The notes under the pieces are model-generated. The model saw nothing but the letters and a program-made list of their open reading frames with translations. It did no database searches and was not told the origin of the DNA. The position numbers were made by a program, and so were the translations under genes. This document shows, in pieces, positions 43,085-52,300 of a DNA stretch of 64,000 nucleotides. This DNA comes from GCA-2701705 sp964342155 (GTDB taxonomy: Bacteria > Pseudomonadota > Gammaproteobacteria > GCA-002705445 > GCA-002716945): contig CAYFEQ010000006.1 of NCBI GenBank assembly GCA_964342155.1, positions 1 to 64,000 on the forward strand, written 5' to 3'. Position 1 is the first letter of the stretch; each line of letters begins with the position of its first letter.

Positions 43085-43939
43085 TTATGTTTTCTTTTCT
43101 TCTGATTGTATGTTATCTACTTTTTTCTGTTTTTTTCTATGAGGAGCTGTGGGTTGTTTAGCTTTAGCATCTACCTTTACTACTTGCTTTTTCTTAACAC
43201 TTTTTTTATTAGCGGCACTTTTATCTGATGTAGCTGATTTACTAGGAACCTTGACTATATTCTTTGTTGTGTTAGCTATTTTTTCTGAAATTAGTCTTAT
43301 AAATAATTCTATTGATTTCATTGAATCATCATTTGCAGGTATCATATAATCTACGCCATCATACGAATTATTGCTATCAACCAATGCTATCACAGGAATA
43401 TTTAGTTTATTTGCTTCCTGTATGGCAATCCTCTCATATCTTGTATCAACAACAAATAAAGCATCGGGAGTCTTATCTAAATCTTTTATTCCTTCTAGAT
43501 TCTTATTCAGTTTAGCAATTAATTTTTTGATTTTGAGAGATTCTTTCTTTGTAAGATTATTAGTGTGCTCTAAGTCTAATTGTTTTTTTAGACTATCAAG
43601 TTTAGAGATTGATTTTTTTACCGTATTAAAGTTTGTGAGCATTCCGCCCAACCAGCGATTATTAACGTAAGGCATTTTTGCTTCTTTTGCGTATTTTACT
43701 ATAATTTCTTTTGCCGCTCTTTTAGTTCCCACAAAAAGTATTTTTGAATTTTTAGAGGCGAGCTCTGTTATATAACCTAATGCTTTACTAAAACTATCAG
43801 CGGTTTTTTCCAGATTAATAATGTGGAGTTTCTTGTGTGTTGTATATATGTAAGGTTGCATTTTCGGGTTCCAATACTTTGATTGATGACCAAAATGCAC
43901 ACCAGCTTCAAACATTTCTTTTATAGAGATATCAGCCAT
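43085..43939 (-). CDS. rpsB: 30S ribosomal protein S2
   Basis: 284 residues. FEAGVHFGHQSKYWNPKM (about 10-27), YITELASKNSKILFVGTKRAAKEI, PYVNNRWLGGMLTNFNTV and PDALFVVDTRYERIAIQEAN with IPVIALVDSN are S2 landmarks. It is longer than the approximately 241-residue E. coli protein: from about residue 235 there is a lysine-, serine- and alanine-rich tail ending HRKKQKKVDNIQSEEKK, predicted disordered. First gene of the rpsB-tsf unit; the divergent map gene starts 151 bases away. Confidence 0.97.
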   Translation of the reverse strand: MADISIKEMFEAGVHFGHQSKYWNPKMQPYIYTTHKKLHIINLEKTADSFSKALGYITELASKNSKILFVGTKRAAKEIIVKYAKEAKMPYVNNRWLGGMLTNFNTVKKSISKLDSLKKQLDLEHTNNLTKKESLKIKKLIAKLNKNLEGIKDLDKTPDALFVVDTRYERIAIQEANKLNIPVIALVDSNNSYDGVDYMIPANDDSMKSIELFIRLISEKIANTTKNIVKVPSKSATSDKSAANKKSVKKKQVVKVDAKAKQPTAPHRKKQKKVDNIQSEEKKT

Positions 43940-43994
43940 AAAAATTAGTTAGCCCTTTTTAAACTTATTTATAATTTCTTCTAAATTTATCATA

Positions 43995-44023
43995 ATTATA
44001 TATGTTAGGGAGTTTTTAGCATA
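43995..44023 (-). promoter_or_regulatory. Possible rpsB promoter
   Basis: On the minus strand a consensus -10 TATAAT (43995-44000) is preceded 17 bases upstream by TATGCT (44018-44023), a poor -35. It would give a leader of about 50 bases before the rpsB ATG, enough for an S2-binding control region as in other gammaproteobacteria. AT-rich background makes this uncertain. Confidence 0.35.
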
Positions 44024-44090
44024 TTTACATGGATTCAACAATAAAAATCTGATAATTTGAGCTAAAAAGTGTCATTTGAGTTATAAAATT

Positions 44091-44870
44091 ATGGTTGATA
44101 TCAAATCAGAGAGCGATATTCAAAAAATGAGAGTTGCAGGCAAACTTGCTTCAGAGGTCTTAGAAATGATCGAGGATCATGTAGTTCCAGGAACTACCAC
44201 AGGTTTATTGGATGAAATTTGCCATGACTATATTGTGCAAAAACAAAATGCTATACCGGCACCTTTAAATTATAAAGGCTTTCCTAAATCTATTTGCACT
44301 TCTGTTAATCATCAGGTTTGTCATGGAATACCATCTAAAGATAAAAGACTCAAAGATGGGGATATTATAAATATAGATGTAACCGTAATTAAGGATCAAT
44401 TTCATGGTGATACCAGTAAAATGTTCTTTGTTGGAGAAACATCTGTTCTAGCAAAAAGGCTATGTAAAGTAACAAAAGAATGTATGATGAAAGCGATAAA
44501 TTTGGTAAAACCTGGTCTACATCTTGGTGATATTGGAGCTATAATACAGGAACATGCAAACAAGCATAATTTTTCAGTAGTAAAAGATTATTGTGGGCAT
44601 GGTATTGGAAAGAAATTTCATGAATTACCACAAATATTACATTATGGTACAAAAAATACAGGTATGAAATTAGAAGAAGGGATGACTTTTACTATAGAAC
44701 CAATGATAAATTCTGGTGGAGAAAAAACTAGATTACTTGGTGATGGTTGGACAGTTGTAACACAAGATCATTCCTTGTCTGCACAATATGAACATACAAT
44801 TTTAGTCACTACTAACGGATATGAGGTTTTAACTATAAGAAACGAAGAAAAAGGATTAGAATTTAAATAA
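44091..44870 (+). CDS. map: Methionine aminopeptidase
   Basis: 259 residues from ATG 44091; an in-frame TTG 15 bases upstream is less likely because the conserved sequence starts at MVDIKSESDIQKMRVAGKLA. Removes initiator methionine. Metal ligands in IINIDVTVIKDQFHGDTSKMF (two Asp), YCGHGIGKKFHELPQI (His), MTFTIEPMI (Glu) and QYEHTILV (Glu) are all intact. It is divergent from rpsB, a common arrangement, and 3 bases ahead of dapE. Confidence 0.96.
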   Translation: MVDIKSESDIQKMRVAGKLASEVLEMIEDHVVPGTTTGLLDEICHDYIVQKQNAIPAPLNYKGFPKSICTSVNHQVCHGIPSKDKRLKDGDIINIDVTVIKDQFHGDTSKMFFVGETSVLAKRLCKVTKECMMKAINLVKPGLHLGDIGAIIQEHANKHNFSVVKDYCGHGIGKKFHELPQILHYGTKNTGMKLEEGMTFTIEPMINSGGEKTRLLGDGWTVVTQDHSLSAQYEHTILVTTNGYEVLTIRNEEKGLEFK

Positions 44871-44873
44871 TAG

Positions 44874-46007
44874 ATGGAAAAAAAACTAATACATATCCTA
44901 GATGAACTAATCTCATGCCAATCTATTACTCCTGATGATCAAGGCTGTCAGGATTTTATTGCAAAATACTTAGAGGAATTGGGTTTCGAAATAACTAAAA
45001 AGAAATATGGAGATGTTAACAATTTAATTGCAAAGAAAGGATCTAATAAACCCATCATTGCTTTTGCAGGGCATACAGACGTAGTTCCTGTAGGTGATAT
45101 AAAAAAATGGACCAGCAATCCTTTTAAACTCACTCAAGATAATGAGTTATTGGTAGGTCGCGGTGTTGCCGATATGAAAGGCAGCATAGCGTCGATGTTG
45201 ATAGCTATTGAATCTTTCTTGGAAAATAACTCATCTCATAATGGGTCAATTGTTATTGTGTTAACAAGTGATGAAGAAGGTATCGCAATAAATGGTATTA
45301 AAAAATTAATTGAAGAAAATGAGCTACAAAAACTTAAAATTGATATGTGTTTAATAGGTGAACCTACATCTAAAAAAATTTTTGGCGATACTATTAAAAT
45401 TGGCAGAAGAGGATCTCTTTCAGCTAAAACAAAGATTTTTGGATTACAAGGACATATTGCTTATCCAAAAAATGCAGTTAACCCTATCCATAAAATAGTG
45501 CCTGCTATCAATGAATTGAGTAATATTAAATATGATAATGGAAATAAGTTTTTTCCACCCACATCATTTCAGATTTCAAATATCAATAGTGGAATCGGTG
45601 CAGATAATGTAATTCCTGGTGAATTATTACTGAATTTTAATTTTAGATATTCGCCTGAAATAACGAAAGATAAACTTATATCAATTGTTGAAACCTTGTT
45701 TGATAAGCATGAATTAAAGTATGAGATATCGTGGCATCATTCTGGCGAACCATATTTAACCACACAAGAAAAATTTTTGAATATTTGTTGTGAATCAATA
45801 GAAGAAATTATAGATTCAAAACCAACAATTTCAACAGATGGTGGCACTTCTGATGGAAGATTTATAGCAAAAATATGTGATCAAGTTATAGAGTTTGGTT
45901 TAATTAATGAGTCAATTCATAAAGTAAATGAAAATACTAAAAAAATAGATTTAATTTTATTATCTAAAATTTATGAAAAAATTCTATCTAAATCACTATC
46001 CGTTTGA
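44874..46007 (+). CDS. dapE: Succinyl-diaminopimelate desuccinylase
   Basis: 377 residues, M20 metallopeptidase family. It produces LL-diaminopimelate for lysine and peptidoglycan. AFAGHTDVVPVGD (about 63-75), GRGVADMKGSIASML (about 95-109), VIVLTSDEEGIAING (catalytic Glu, about 128-142), CLIGEPTSKKIFGD and STDGGTSDGRFIA match DapE rather than ArgE. It follows map by 3 bases and its last 12 bases overlap the convergent yejF end. Confidence 0.95.
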   Translation: MEKKLIHILDELISCQSITPDDQGCQDFIAKYLEELGFEITKKKYGDVNNLIAKKGSNKPIIAFAGHTDVVPVGDIKKWTSNPFKLTQDNELLVGRGVADMKGSIASMLIAIESFLENNSSHNGSIVIVLTSDEEGIAINGIKKLIEENELQKLKIDMCLIGEPTSKKIFGDTIKIGRRGSLSAKTKIFGLQGHIAYPKNAVNPIHKIVPAINELSNIKYDNGNKFFPPTSFQISNINSGIGADNVIPGELLLNFNFRYSPEITKDKLISIVETLFDKHELKYEISWHHSGEPYLTTQEKFLNICCESIEEIIDSKPTISTDGGTSDGRFIAKICDQVIEFGLINESIHKVNENTKKIDLILLSKIYEKILSKSLSV

Positions 46008-47594
46008 ATTTAAAAAAGATGACTTTATCAAATCTTTAGTATATTTATTTTTTGGATTGTCAAAAATCTGATTAACAAAGTTATTTTCTATTATTTTTGA
46101 ATCTTTGATTATATAAATTCTATGTGCTATAGCTCTAATTAACTTTAAATCATGGCTAATAAAACAATAGCTGATAGAATATTTTTTTTGCAAAGAAACT
46201 AGAAGTTCAAGTATATTCTTTTGTACAACAACGTCCAGTGCGCTAGTTGGTTCGTCTAATATGATGAGCTTGGGTTTCATGGATAGCGCCCTAGCAATTG
46301 CAATCCTTTGTCTTTGTCCTCCGGAAAATTGATGAGGGTAACGTGACAACATATTTTGATCTAGACCTACTTCAGAAAGGAGTAATTCACATAATTTGTT
46401 AATTTCAGCTGGATTTATTTCTTCATTGAATTCTAAAATACCTTCAGAAAGAATTTCTTTAATAGTCAATCTCGGCGATAGGGACGAAAATGGGTCTTGA
46501 AAGACTATTTGAAAATTTCTTCTAGTTTTTCTCAACTCTTGTTTAGTGATTTTTTTTAAATCTTGTTCATCAAATTTTATTGTTCCGTTATATGATAATA
46601 ATTGTAATATAGCTAATCCAAGAGTAGTTTTTCCTGAACCTGATTCACCTACAATCCCTACTGTTTCACCTTCTTTAATGCTTATACTTACATCATCTAG
46701 TGCTGTATAGAATTTTTTCTTTCTTTCAAAAAAACTGTTTTCAACTAAAAATTTGCATCCTAATTTATCTACTTCCAATATAGTTCTACCTTCTACTAAA
46801 TTAGTAACTAATCTTTGAGGTTGGCTTGTAATTAGTTCTTTTGTATATTCATTTTTTGGACTCTTAAATATTTCTTCAGTTGTTCCTTTTTCAATCACTT
46901 CACCATTTTTTAATATTAAAATGTCGTCAGCATATTTTTTTATCAAATCTAGATCATGTGATATTAAAATAAGAGACATCATTTTTTCTCTTTTTAAAGA
47001 TTTCAATAGTTCTAAAATCTGTAGTTGCAATGTTACATCAAGAGCAGTAGTTGGTTCATCTGCAATCAAAATATCAGGATTACAAACAAGAGCAATTGCA
47101 ATCATCACTCTCTGCCTCTGTCCTCCTGAGAGCATATATGGATAACTCTGTAAGATTTTTTCTGTATTTTCTAAGCCACTTTGTATTAAAATTGCCTTAG
47201 ATAAATTTTGAACCTCCGAATGCACAGAGGTTATGTGTAATTTAATTATTTCCTCTAATTGTTTTTTTATTGTTTGAACAGGGTTTAGAGATAACATTGG
47301 TTCTTGAAAAATCATAGATATTTTATTACCTCTAATTTTCCTTAGTTCACTATCATTTAAGTTTGTAATTTCAAGCTCATTAAAATGGATAGTTCCAGAA
47401 TCAATATTAAAAATGTCTGAATCTAATAATTTAGTAATAGACAATCCCGTTAAAGTTTTACCAGAACCCGACTCACCGACAATACCGAGGGTTCTGCCTT
47501 GATGTAGTTCGAATGAGACATTATTAAGGAGATTCTTCTTCAATGAATCATTATTTAGTTTTATTGATAAATTATTTACCCTTAATATACTCAT
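45996..47594 (-). CDS. yejF: Oligopeptide ABC transporter ATP-binding protein YejF (duplicated ATPase)
   Basis: 532 residues containing two ABC ATPase halves. The first has LGIVGESGSGKTLTGLSI (about 34-51), YPYMLSGGQRQRVMIAIAL and DILIADEPTTALD; the second VGIVGESGSGKTTLGLAIL (about 310-328), YPHQFSGGQRQRIAIARAL and LIILDEPTSALD. It powers import of peptides through YejB/YejE. In E. coli this system takes up microcin C. It overlaps yejE by 4 bases and is the last gene of the yejABEF operon. Confidence 0.93.
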   Translation of the reverse strand: MSILRVNNLSIKLNNDSLKKNLLNNVSFELHQGRTLGIVGESGSGKTLTGLSITKLLDSDIFNIDSGTIHFNELEITNLNDSELRKIRGNKISMIFQEPMLSLNPVQTIKKQLEEIIKLHITSVHSEVQNLSKAILIQSGLENTEKILQSYPYMLSGGQRQRVMIAIALVCNPDILIADEPTTALDVTLQLQILELLKSLKREKMMSLILISHDLDLIKKYADDILILKNGEVIEKGTTEEIFKSPKNEYTKELITSQPQRLVTNLVEGRTILEVDKLGCKFLVENSFFERKKKFYTALDDVSISIKEGETVGIVGESGSGKTTLGLAILQLLSYNGTIKFDEQDLKKITKQELRKTRRNFQIVFQDPFSSLSPRLTIKEILSEGILEFNEEINPAEINKLCELLLSEVGLDQNMLSRYPHQFSGGQRQRIAIARALSMKPKLIILDEPTSALDVVVQKNILELLVSLQKKYSISYCFISHDLKLIRAIAHRIYIIKDSKIIENNFVNQIFDNPKNKYTKDLIKSSFLNSNG

Positions 47595-48604
47595 GATGAT
47601 CTAGAATCAAAAGATTCGCGAATGCCCTCTCCTATAAATATTAATAGCATTAGTGTTCCAACTAAAACAAAAAATGTTGTAAGCGATAACCACCAAGCTT
47701 CTATATTCTCTTTACCTTGTGAAAGGAGTTCTCCAAGACTAGGAGTATTTGGTGGTACTCCAAGCCCTAAAAAATCTAAACTTGTTAAAATTAATATTGC
47801 TCCACTTATTCTAAAAGGTAGAAAGGTGATTACTGAAATCATACTATTAGGTAAAATATGTCTAAAAATAATTTTTATATCTGATAGCCCAAGTGCTCGC
47901 GCAGCAGTTACATAATCTAGATTACGGCCCTTTAAAAATTCAGCTCTAACATAATCTGAAAGACTCATCCAGCCAAAAAGCGATAATAAGATTACAAGGA
48001 GAAATATGCTGGGTTCAAAAAGCGATGAAAAAATTATAAGGAGATACAATTCAGGCATCGAACTCCAAATTTCAATAAACCTTTGTAAGAATAAATCTGT
48101 TCTGCCTGCAAAATATCCTTGGATAGCACCAAAAAAAATACCAATTATTATCCCAATAGCTGTAAGTATAAGTGCAAAAATAACTGAAAGACGAAAACCA
48201 TAAATCAATCTAGCAAGAACATCTCTTCCTCGATCGTCTGTTCCTAGGAAATTATATTGTGATGGTGGGGCTGGATTAGGTGTTGAATTATTTAAGTTAA
48301 TACTATTATAAGAATGTGGGTTCATAGGAAAAAATGCCCAATTATCTTTCTTGCTTATTTTTTTTGTTACAAAATATCCTTTATAATCTGCTTCTGTTTC
48401 AAAGGTACCTCCTAACTCTTTGTCAGTATAAGTAAAAATAATAGGTATATATAATTCATTGTCTAATTTCATGATTAATGGTTTATCATTGCTTATAAAT
48501 TCAGCAAATAAGCTCAAAATAAATAAAAATAAAAAAATATATAAACTAAATAAATTTCTTTTATTTGATTTAAACTTTATCCAGGTATTAGAAGTACTAA
48601 ACAT
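47591..48604 (-). CDS. yejE: Oligopeptide ABC transporter permease YejE
   Basis: 337 residues. One N-terminal membrane helix (about 18-37), a periplasmic segment with PHSYNSINLNNSTPNPAPPSQ and FLGTDDRGRDVLARLIYGFR (about 113-132), then five helices with the permease EAA loop ARALGLSDIKIIFRHILPN (about 234-252). The long insertion before the DRGRDV motif is typical of YejE. It overlaps yejF by 4 bases and is 9 bases after yejB. Confidence 0.94.
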   Translation of the reverse strand: MFSTSNTWIKFKSNKRNLFSLYIFLFLFILSLFAEFISNDKPLIMKLDNELYIPIIFTYTDKELGGTFETEADYKGYFVTKKISKKDNWAFFPMNPHSYNSINLNNSTPNPAPPSQYNFLGTDDRGRDVLARLIYGFRLSVIFALILTAIGIIIGIFFGAIQGYFAGRTDLFLQRFIEIWSSMPELYLLIIFSSLFEPSIFLLVILLSLFGWMSLSDYVRAEFLKGRNLDYVTAARALGLSDIKIIFRHILPNSMISVITFLPFRISGAILILTSLDFLGLGVPPNTPSLGELLSQGKENIEAWWLSLTTFFVLVGTLMLLIFIGEGIRESFDSRSS

Positions 48605-48613
48605 AATATATTA

Positions 48614-49675
48614 TTAGTTTTCCGTTTTATTTAATGAACTAAACTGAATTCTTGGGTCAACAAAAACATAGCTTATATCTGTTAAAAGTTTTGCAATTAA
48701 ACCTAAAAGTGTAAATAAGAATAAAGTTCCTAATACAACTGGGTAATCTCTATGTAGAATTGATTCATATGATAAAAGACCAATACCATCAAGTGAAAAT
48801 ATTGTTTCGATAAGTATGCTGCCAGTAAAAAATGCAGCAATAAATTGAGCAGGAAAACCAGTTAAAATTGGGATTAAAGCATTCTTAAATACATGTCTAT
48901 ATAGAATAGTATTTTCTGTCAAACCTTTTGATCGGGCTGTAAGAACATATTGTTTTTTAATTTCTTCTATAAAACTATTTTTTGTAAGCATGGTCATAAC
49001 AGCAAAACTTCCAATTACAGAAGAGATTATTGGTAAAGTCATATGCCAAAGATAGTCAAATATTTTATCAACCATTGATAGAGTATGCCAATTATCTGAA
49101 ACTATTCCTCTGGTTGGAAAAACATCTAAGAAGCTTCCGCCACCTAAAAGTACTATTAAACCTATTCCAAGCACAAATCCAGGTATAGAATAACCTATAA
49201 GTATTAAAATACTCGTCGTTACATCAAATCTAGAGCCATGTGAGATAGCTTTTTTAATCCCTAAAGGAATGCAAATAGAATATATAATAAAAAAACTCCA
49301 TAAACCTAAACTGATGGATACAGGAAGTTTGTCAATAATTAAATCGGAAACCGATTGATGATGGAAATAACTTTCACCTAAATTGAAACTTAAATAGTTT
49401 AAAATTAAATCTAAAAATCTTTCCAAAAATGGTTTATCAAATCCATAGAATTTTTTTAATTGGTTAATATGTTCTTCATCTAATCCACTAGAACCTCTAT
49501 ATAAATTAGTGCTTCCTTGAGATGCTTCTCCAGAAACATTTAAGTCGCTAAGTTGATTCACCATCTGTTCAACTGGTCCACCAGGAACGAACTGTATAAC
49601 TGCAAATGTTAAAAACAATACTCCAATTATAGTTGGAAATATTAAAAGGATTCTTTTGAATATATATTTATACAA
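48614..49675 (-). CDS. yejB: Oligopeptide ABC transporter permease YejB
   Basis: 353 residues, DppB/OppB type with six hydrophobic segments. The start YKYIFKRILLIFPTIIGVLF and following FVPGGPVEQM are the family N-terminus; FYGFDKPFLERFL lies in the extracellular part, and TARSKGLTENTILYRHVFKNAL (about 239-260) is the ATPase-coupling EAA loop. The longer periplasmic insertion around residues 40-75 is typical of YejB. Two bases separate it from yejA. Confidence 0.94.
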   Translation of the reverse strand: MYKYIFKRILLIFPTIIGVLFLTFAVIQFVPGGPVEQMVNQLSDLNVSGEASQGSTNLYRGSSGLDEEHINQLKKFYGFDKPFLERFLDLILNYLSFNLGESYFHHQSVSDLIIDKLPVSISLGLWSFFIIYSICIPLGIKKAISHGSRFDVTTSILILIGYSIPGFVLGIGLIVLLGGGSFLDVFPTRGIVSDNWHTLSMVDKIFDYLWHMTLPIISSVIGSFAVMTMLTKNSFIEEIKKQYVLTARSKGLTENTILYRHVFKNALIPILTGFPAQFIAAFFTGSILIETIFSLDGIGLLSYESILHRDYPVVLGTLFLFTLLGLIAKLLTDISYVFVDPRIQFSSLNKTEN

Positions 49676-49677
49676 AA

Positions 49678-51465
49678 TTATTTATACCACCATGTTTTAA
49701 GCACATAATTAGTTGCTTCAAAAAATTTTGGCAAAGTTTCTGGTTGTTCAAATTTATCAAAGTATGCAATTCTGTGCTTATTAATATACCAATTTGGAAG
49801 CATATAGTATTCATTCCATAATAAACGATCTAATAAATGAGCCGCATTAATGAGTTCATCTCTATTTGAGTTATAAATAATTTTCGATAATACCTTATCA
49901 ACATCACTATCATTAATTCCAGCTAAATTATAAGACCCTTTTTTATTTGCTGTAGATGAATGAAACATTGAGATTAATTCATTTCCCGGTGATTGAGATT
50001 GAGGATAGCTCATTACCATCATGTCATAATCAAATGTATCAACTCTTCTTTGGTACAATGATAAGTCGATTGTACGATAGTGAAGAACAATTCCTAGTTT
50101 TTTCAAATTTTCTGCAAACGGAGCCAATATTCTTTCAAAACCTTTTTGTGCTAAAAGAAAATTAAATTCTATTTTATTTCCTTTGTCATCATACAGAATA
50201 TTATCTATCACTTTCCAGCCAAGTCTATCTAATATTGCTTTTGCTTTTATAAGATTAGCCCTCATTTCTTTCGGGGTAACAGGGTTTGATAAAATTTCTT
50301 TATTTTGAAGCCTTTCTGATGAAATATTTAATTCATTAGCTAGTTTAAATTCTTCCAAACTTGGTTTTACCATCGACGAAAGTTCACTATTGCTAAAATA
50401 ACTTTTACATCTTTCATATTGATTATAAAATAAATTCTTGTTTGACCAACTAAAATCAAATGCAAGCGTGATTGCCTTCCTAACATCTTTATTTTTAAAC
50501 ATTTCTTTTCTTGTGTTAAAAATAAATCCTTGAATTCCAGCATTATTTTGATGCACTAATTCTTTTTTTATAATCTCATTAGATTTAAATTTAGGTCCAT
50601 TATAATCTCGAGCCCATCTCTTTGAATGATTTTCAAAGATAAAATCATATTCACCACCTTTAAATGCCTCAAGAGCAACTGTCATATCCTTGTAATATTT
50701 AAATACAATTGTATCAAAATTAAACATACCTCTTCTTGTTGGTTTTTTTTCTGCCCAGTAATTAGGATTTTTCTTATAAACTATATATCTTCCAAATTCA
50801 TATTTATCTATAATATATGGCCCACTTGCAATTGGCTTATTTAAAATTGTTTTACCGAAATTATTATTCACTATCCATTTTTTAGAAAATATAGGTATAT
50901 CACCAACAATCATATGTAATTCTGGATTAGTTTTTTTGAAATGAAATTTAATAGTTTGATTATTTATAACTTCTACTTTTTTAATATCAGACCAATAGAT
51001 TTTATATTGTGGATGAGCTGATGCGCTTGTTAACATTTCAAATGAAAATTTTATGTCTTCTGCTGTTATTAAATCATTATTAGAAAATCTTGCTTTCTCA
51101 TTGATGATGTATATGACTGAAAGTTTGTCTTTTGACAAAATGAATTTCTCTGCAATATGGCCATAACTGGAAGATGGTTCATCTAAACTTCTTTCCATGA
51201 GTGTTTCAAAAATTAGTTCATTCATTCCTACAGGAGCAAGTGATTTCAATAAAAATGGATTAAGGGATTCAAAAGTGCCAAATGCAGATAATTTAATCTC
51301 TCCACCTTTATTTGCATATGGGTTTACGTAATCAAAATGAGTAAAATTTTCAGGATATTTTGGTTTATAGCCAATTGCCGCAGAATACTCTGAAGATACT
51401 GGTGAAGCCAGTATCAGACTAAGAAGAATCGTTAGGTATTTAAAATTTTTTTTTATCATTACCAA
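49678..51465 (-). CDS. yejA: Periplasmic oligopeptide-binding protein YejA (SBP family 5)
   Basis: 595 residues. A signal peptide (about 1-26, ending PVSSE) is followed by IGYKPKYPENFTHFDYVNP then KGGEIKLSAFGTFESLNPFLL, a hallmark of YejA-like solute-binding proteins. Downstream FNTRKEMFKNKDVRKAITLAFDF is the SBP5 pattern. It captures peptides for the YejBEF importer. It is the first gene of its operon, divergent from fabI over 64 bases. The first methionine used has an alternative two codons later (51459). Gene order beside fabI matches that in Pseudomonas. Confidence 0.94.
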   Translation of the reverse strand: MVMIKKNFKYLTILLSLILASPVSSEYSAAIGYKPKYPENFTHFDYVNPYANKGGEIKLSAFGTFESLNPFLLKSLAPVGMNELIFETLMERSLDEPSSSYGHIAEKFILSKDKLSVIYIINEKARFSNNDLITAEDIKFSFEMLTSASAHPQYKIYWSDIKKVEVINNQTIKFHFKKTNPELHMIVGDIPIFSKKWIVNNNFGKTILNKPIASGPYIIDKYEFGRYIVYKKNPNYWAEKKPTRRGMFNFDTIVFKYYKDMTVALEAFKGGEYDFIFENHSKRWARDYNGPKFKSNEIIKKELVHQNNAGIQGFIFNTRKEMFKNKDVRKAITLAFDFSWSNKNLFYNQYERCKSYFSNSELSSMVKPSLEEFKLANELNISSERLQNKEILSNPVTPKEMRANLIKAKAILDRLGWKVIDNILYDDKGNKIEFNFLLAQKGFERILAPFAENLKKLGIVLHYRTIDLSLYQRRVDTFDYDMMVMSYPQSQSPGNELISMFHSSTANKKGSYNLAGINDSDVDKVLSKIIYNSNRDELINAAHLLDRLLWNEYYMLPNWYINKHRIAYFDKFEQPETLPKFFEATNYVLKTWWYK

Positions 51466-51529
51466 TGAATAATTATAAATATTATATTATTATGATATTC
51501 TATATGTCTTTAAAATCAAAATATTAAAA

Positions 51530-52300
51530 ATGAACCTAAAAAATAAAAAAGCACTCATTATTGGTATAGCAAGTAACAGATCAATAGCAGCAGCAATAGC
51601 ATCAGCATTTGGAGCAAATGGTGCTGATTTACTATTAACCTTTCAAAATGAGAAGTTGAAAAGTAGAGTTGAGAACATAGCAAAAGAGATAGATGCAGAT
51701 ATTGATTGTCACCCATGTGATTTGTCATCTGATAAAGAAATAACAGATCTTAAAAATTATATTGAAAATAAATGGGGTAAATTAGATATAATAATTCACT
51801 CTGCCGCTTATGCTCCAAGAGAACTCCTTGCGGGCGATTATGTTGATAATGTAACAAGAGAAGGTTTTAATATTGCGCATGATGTCAGTTCATATTCATT
51901 TGTAGCCTTAGCTAAAGAATTTTCTAATATTCTAAACGAAAATGCATCGCTATTGACTTTGACATATTTAGGTTCTCAAAAAGTCATAAAAAATTATAAT
52001 ATTATGGGACTTGCTAAAGCAAGTTTAGAAACAAATGTCAGATACATGGCACATTCTCTAGGAGAAAAAAATATAAGAGTTAACGCAATATCAGCTGGTC
52101 CAATTAAAACACTTGCAGCTGCAGGTATTGCTGGATTCAATGAAATTCTCAAACATGTAGAAGAAAAATCTCCATTGAAAAGAAATATTACTTTAGAAGA
52201 TGTCTCTAACACTGCTGTTTTTTTAGGGAGTGATTTCTCGTCAGGAATAACTGGTCAAATAATTTATGTAGACTGCGGATATAGTATCAGTGGTTTTTAA
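51530..52300 (+). CDS. fabI: Enoyl-ACP reductase (NADH) FabI
   Basis: 256 residues, short-chain dehydrogenase fold. Performs the last step of each fatty acid elongation cycle. ALIIGIASNRSIAAAIASAF (about 9-28) is the FabI nucleotide loop, IIHSAAYAPRELLAGDYVD (about 86-104) and LTLTYLGSQKVIKNYNIMGLAKA contain the catalytic Tyr and Lys, and IRVNAISAGPIKTLAAAGI is the substrate loop. Single gene between two minus-strand units; its last 4 bases overlap the end of ppiD. Confidence 0.95.
   Translation: MNLKNKKALIIGIASNRSIAAAIASAFGANGADLLLTFQNEKLKSRVENIAKEIDADIDCHPCDLSSDKEITDLKNYIENKWGKLDIIIHSAAYAPRELLAGDYVDNVTREGFNIAHDVSSYSFVALAKEFSNILNENASLLTLTYLGSQKVIKNYNIMGLAKASLETNVRYMAHSLGEKNIRVNAISAGPIKTLAAAGIAGFNEILKHVEEKSPLKRNITLEDVSNTAVFLGSDFSSGITGQIIYVDCGYSISGF

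Noticed and set aside
44076..44090. TTG start for methionine aminopeptidase 15 bases upstream
   Set aside because: ATG at 44091 matches the family N-terminus better and TTG lacks a ribosome site.
46921..47145. Opposite-strand open frame inside yejF
   Set aside because: It mirrors conserved ABC ATPase sequence and has no ribosome site or family features; many similar shadows in the window were dropped for the same reason.
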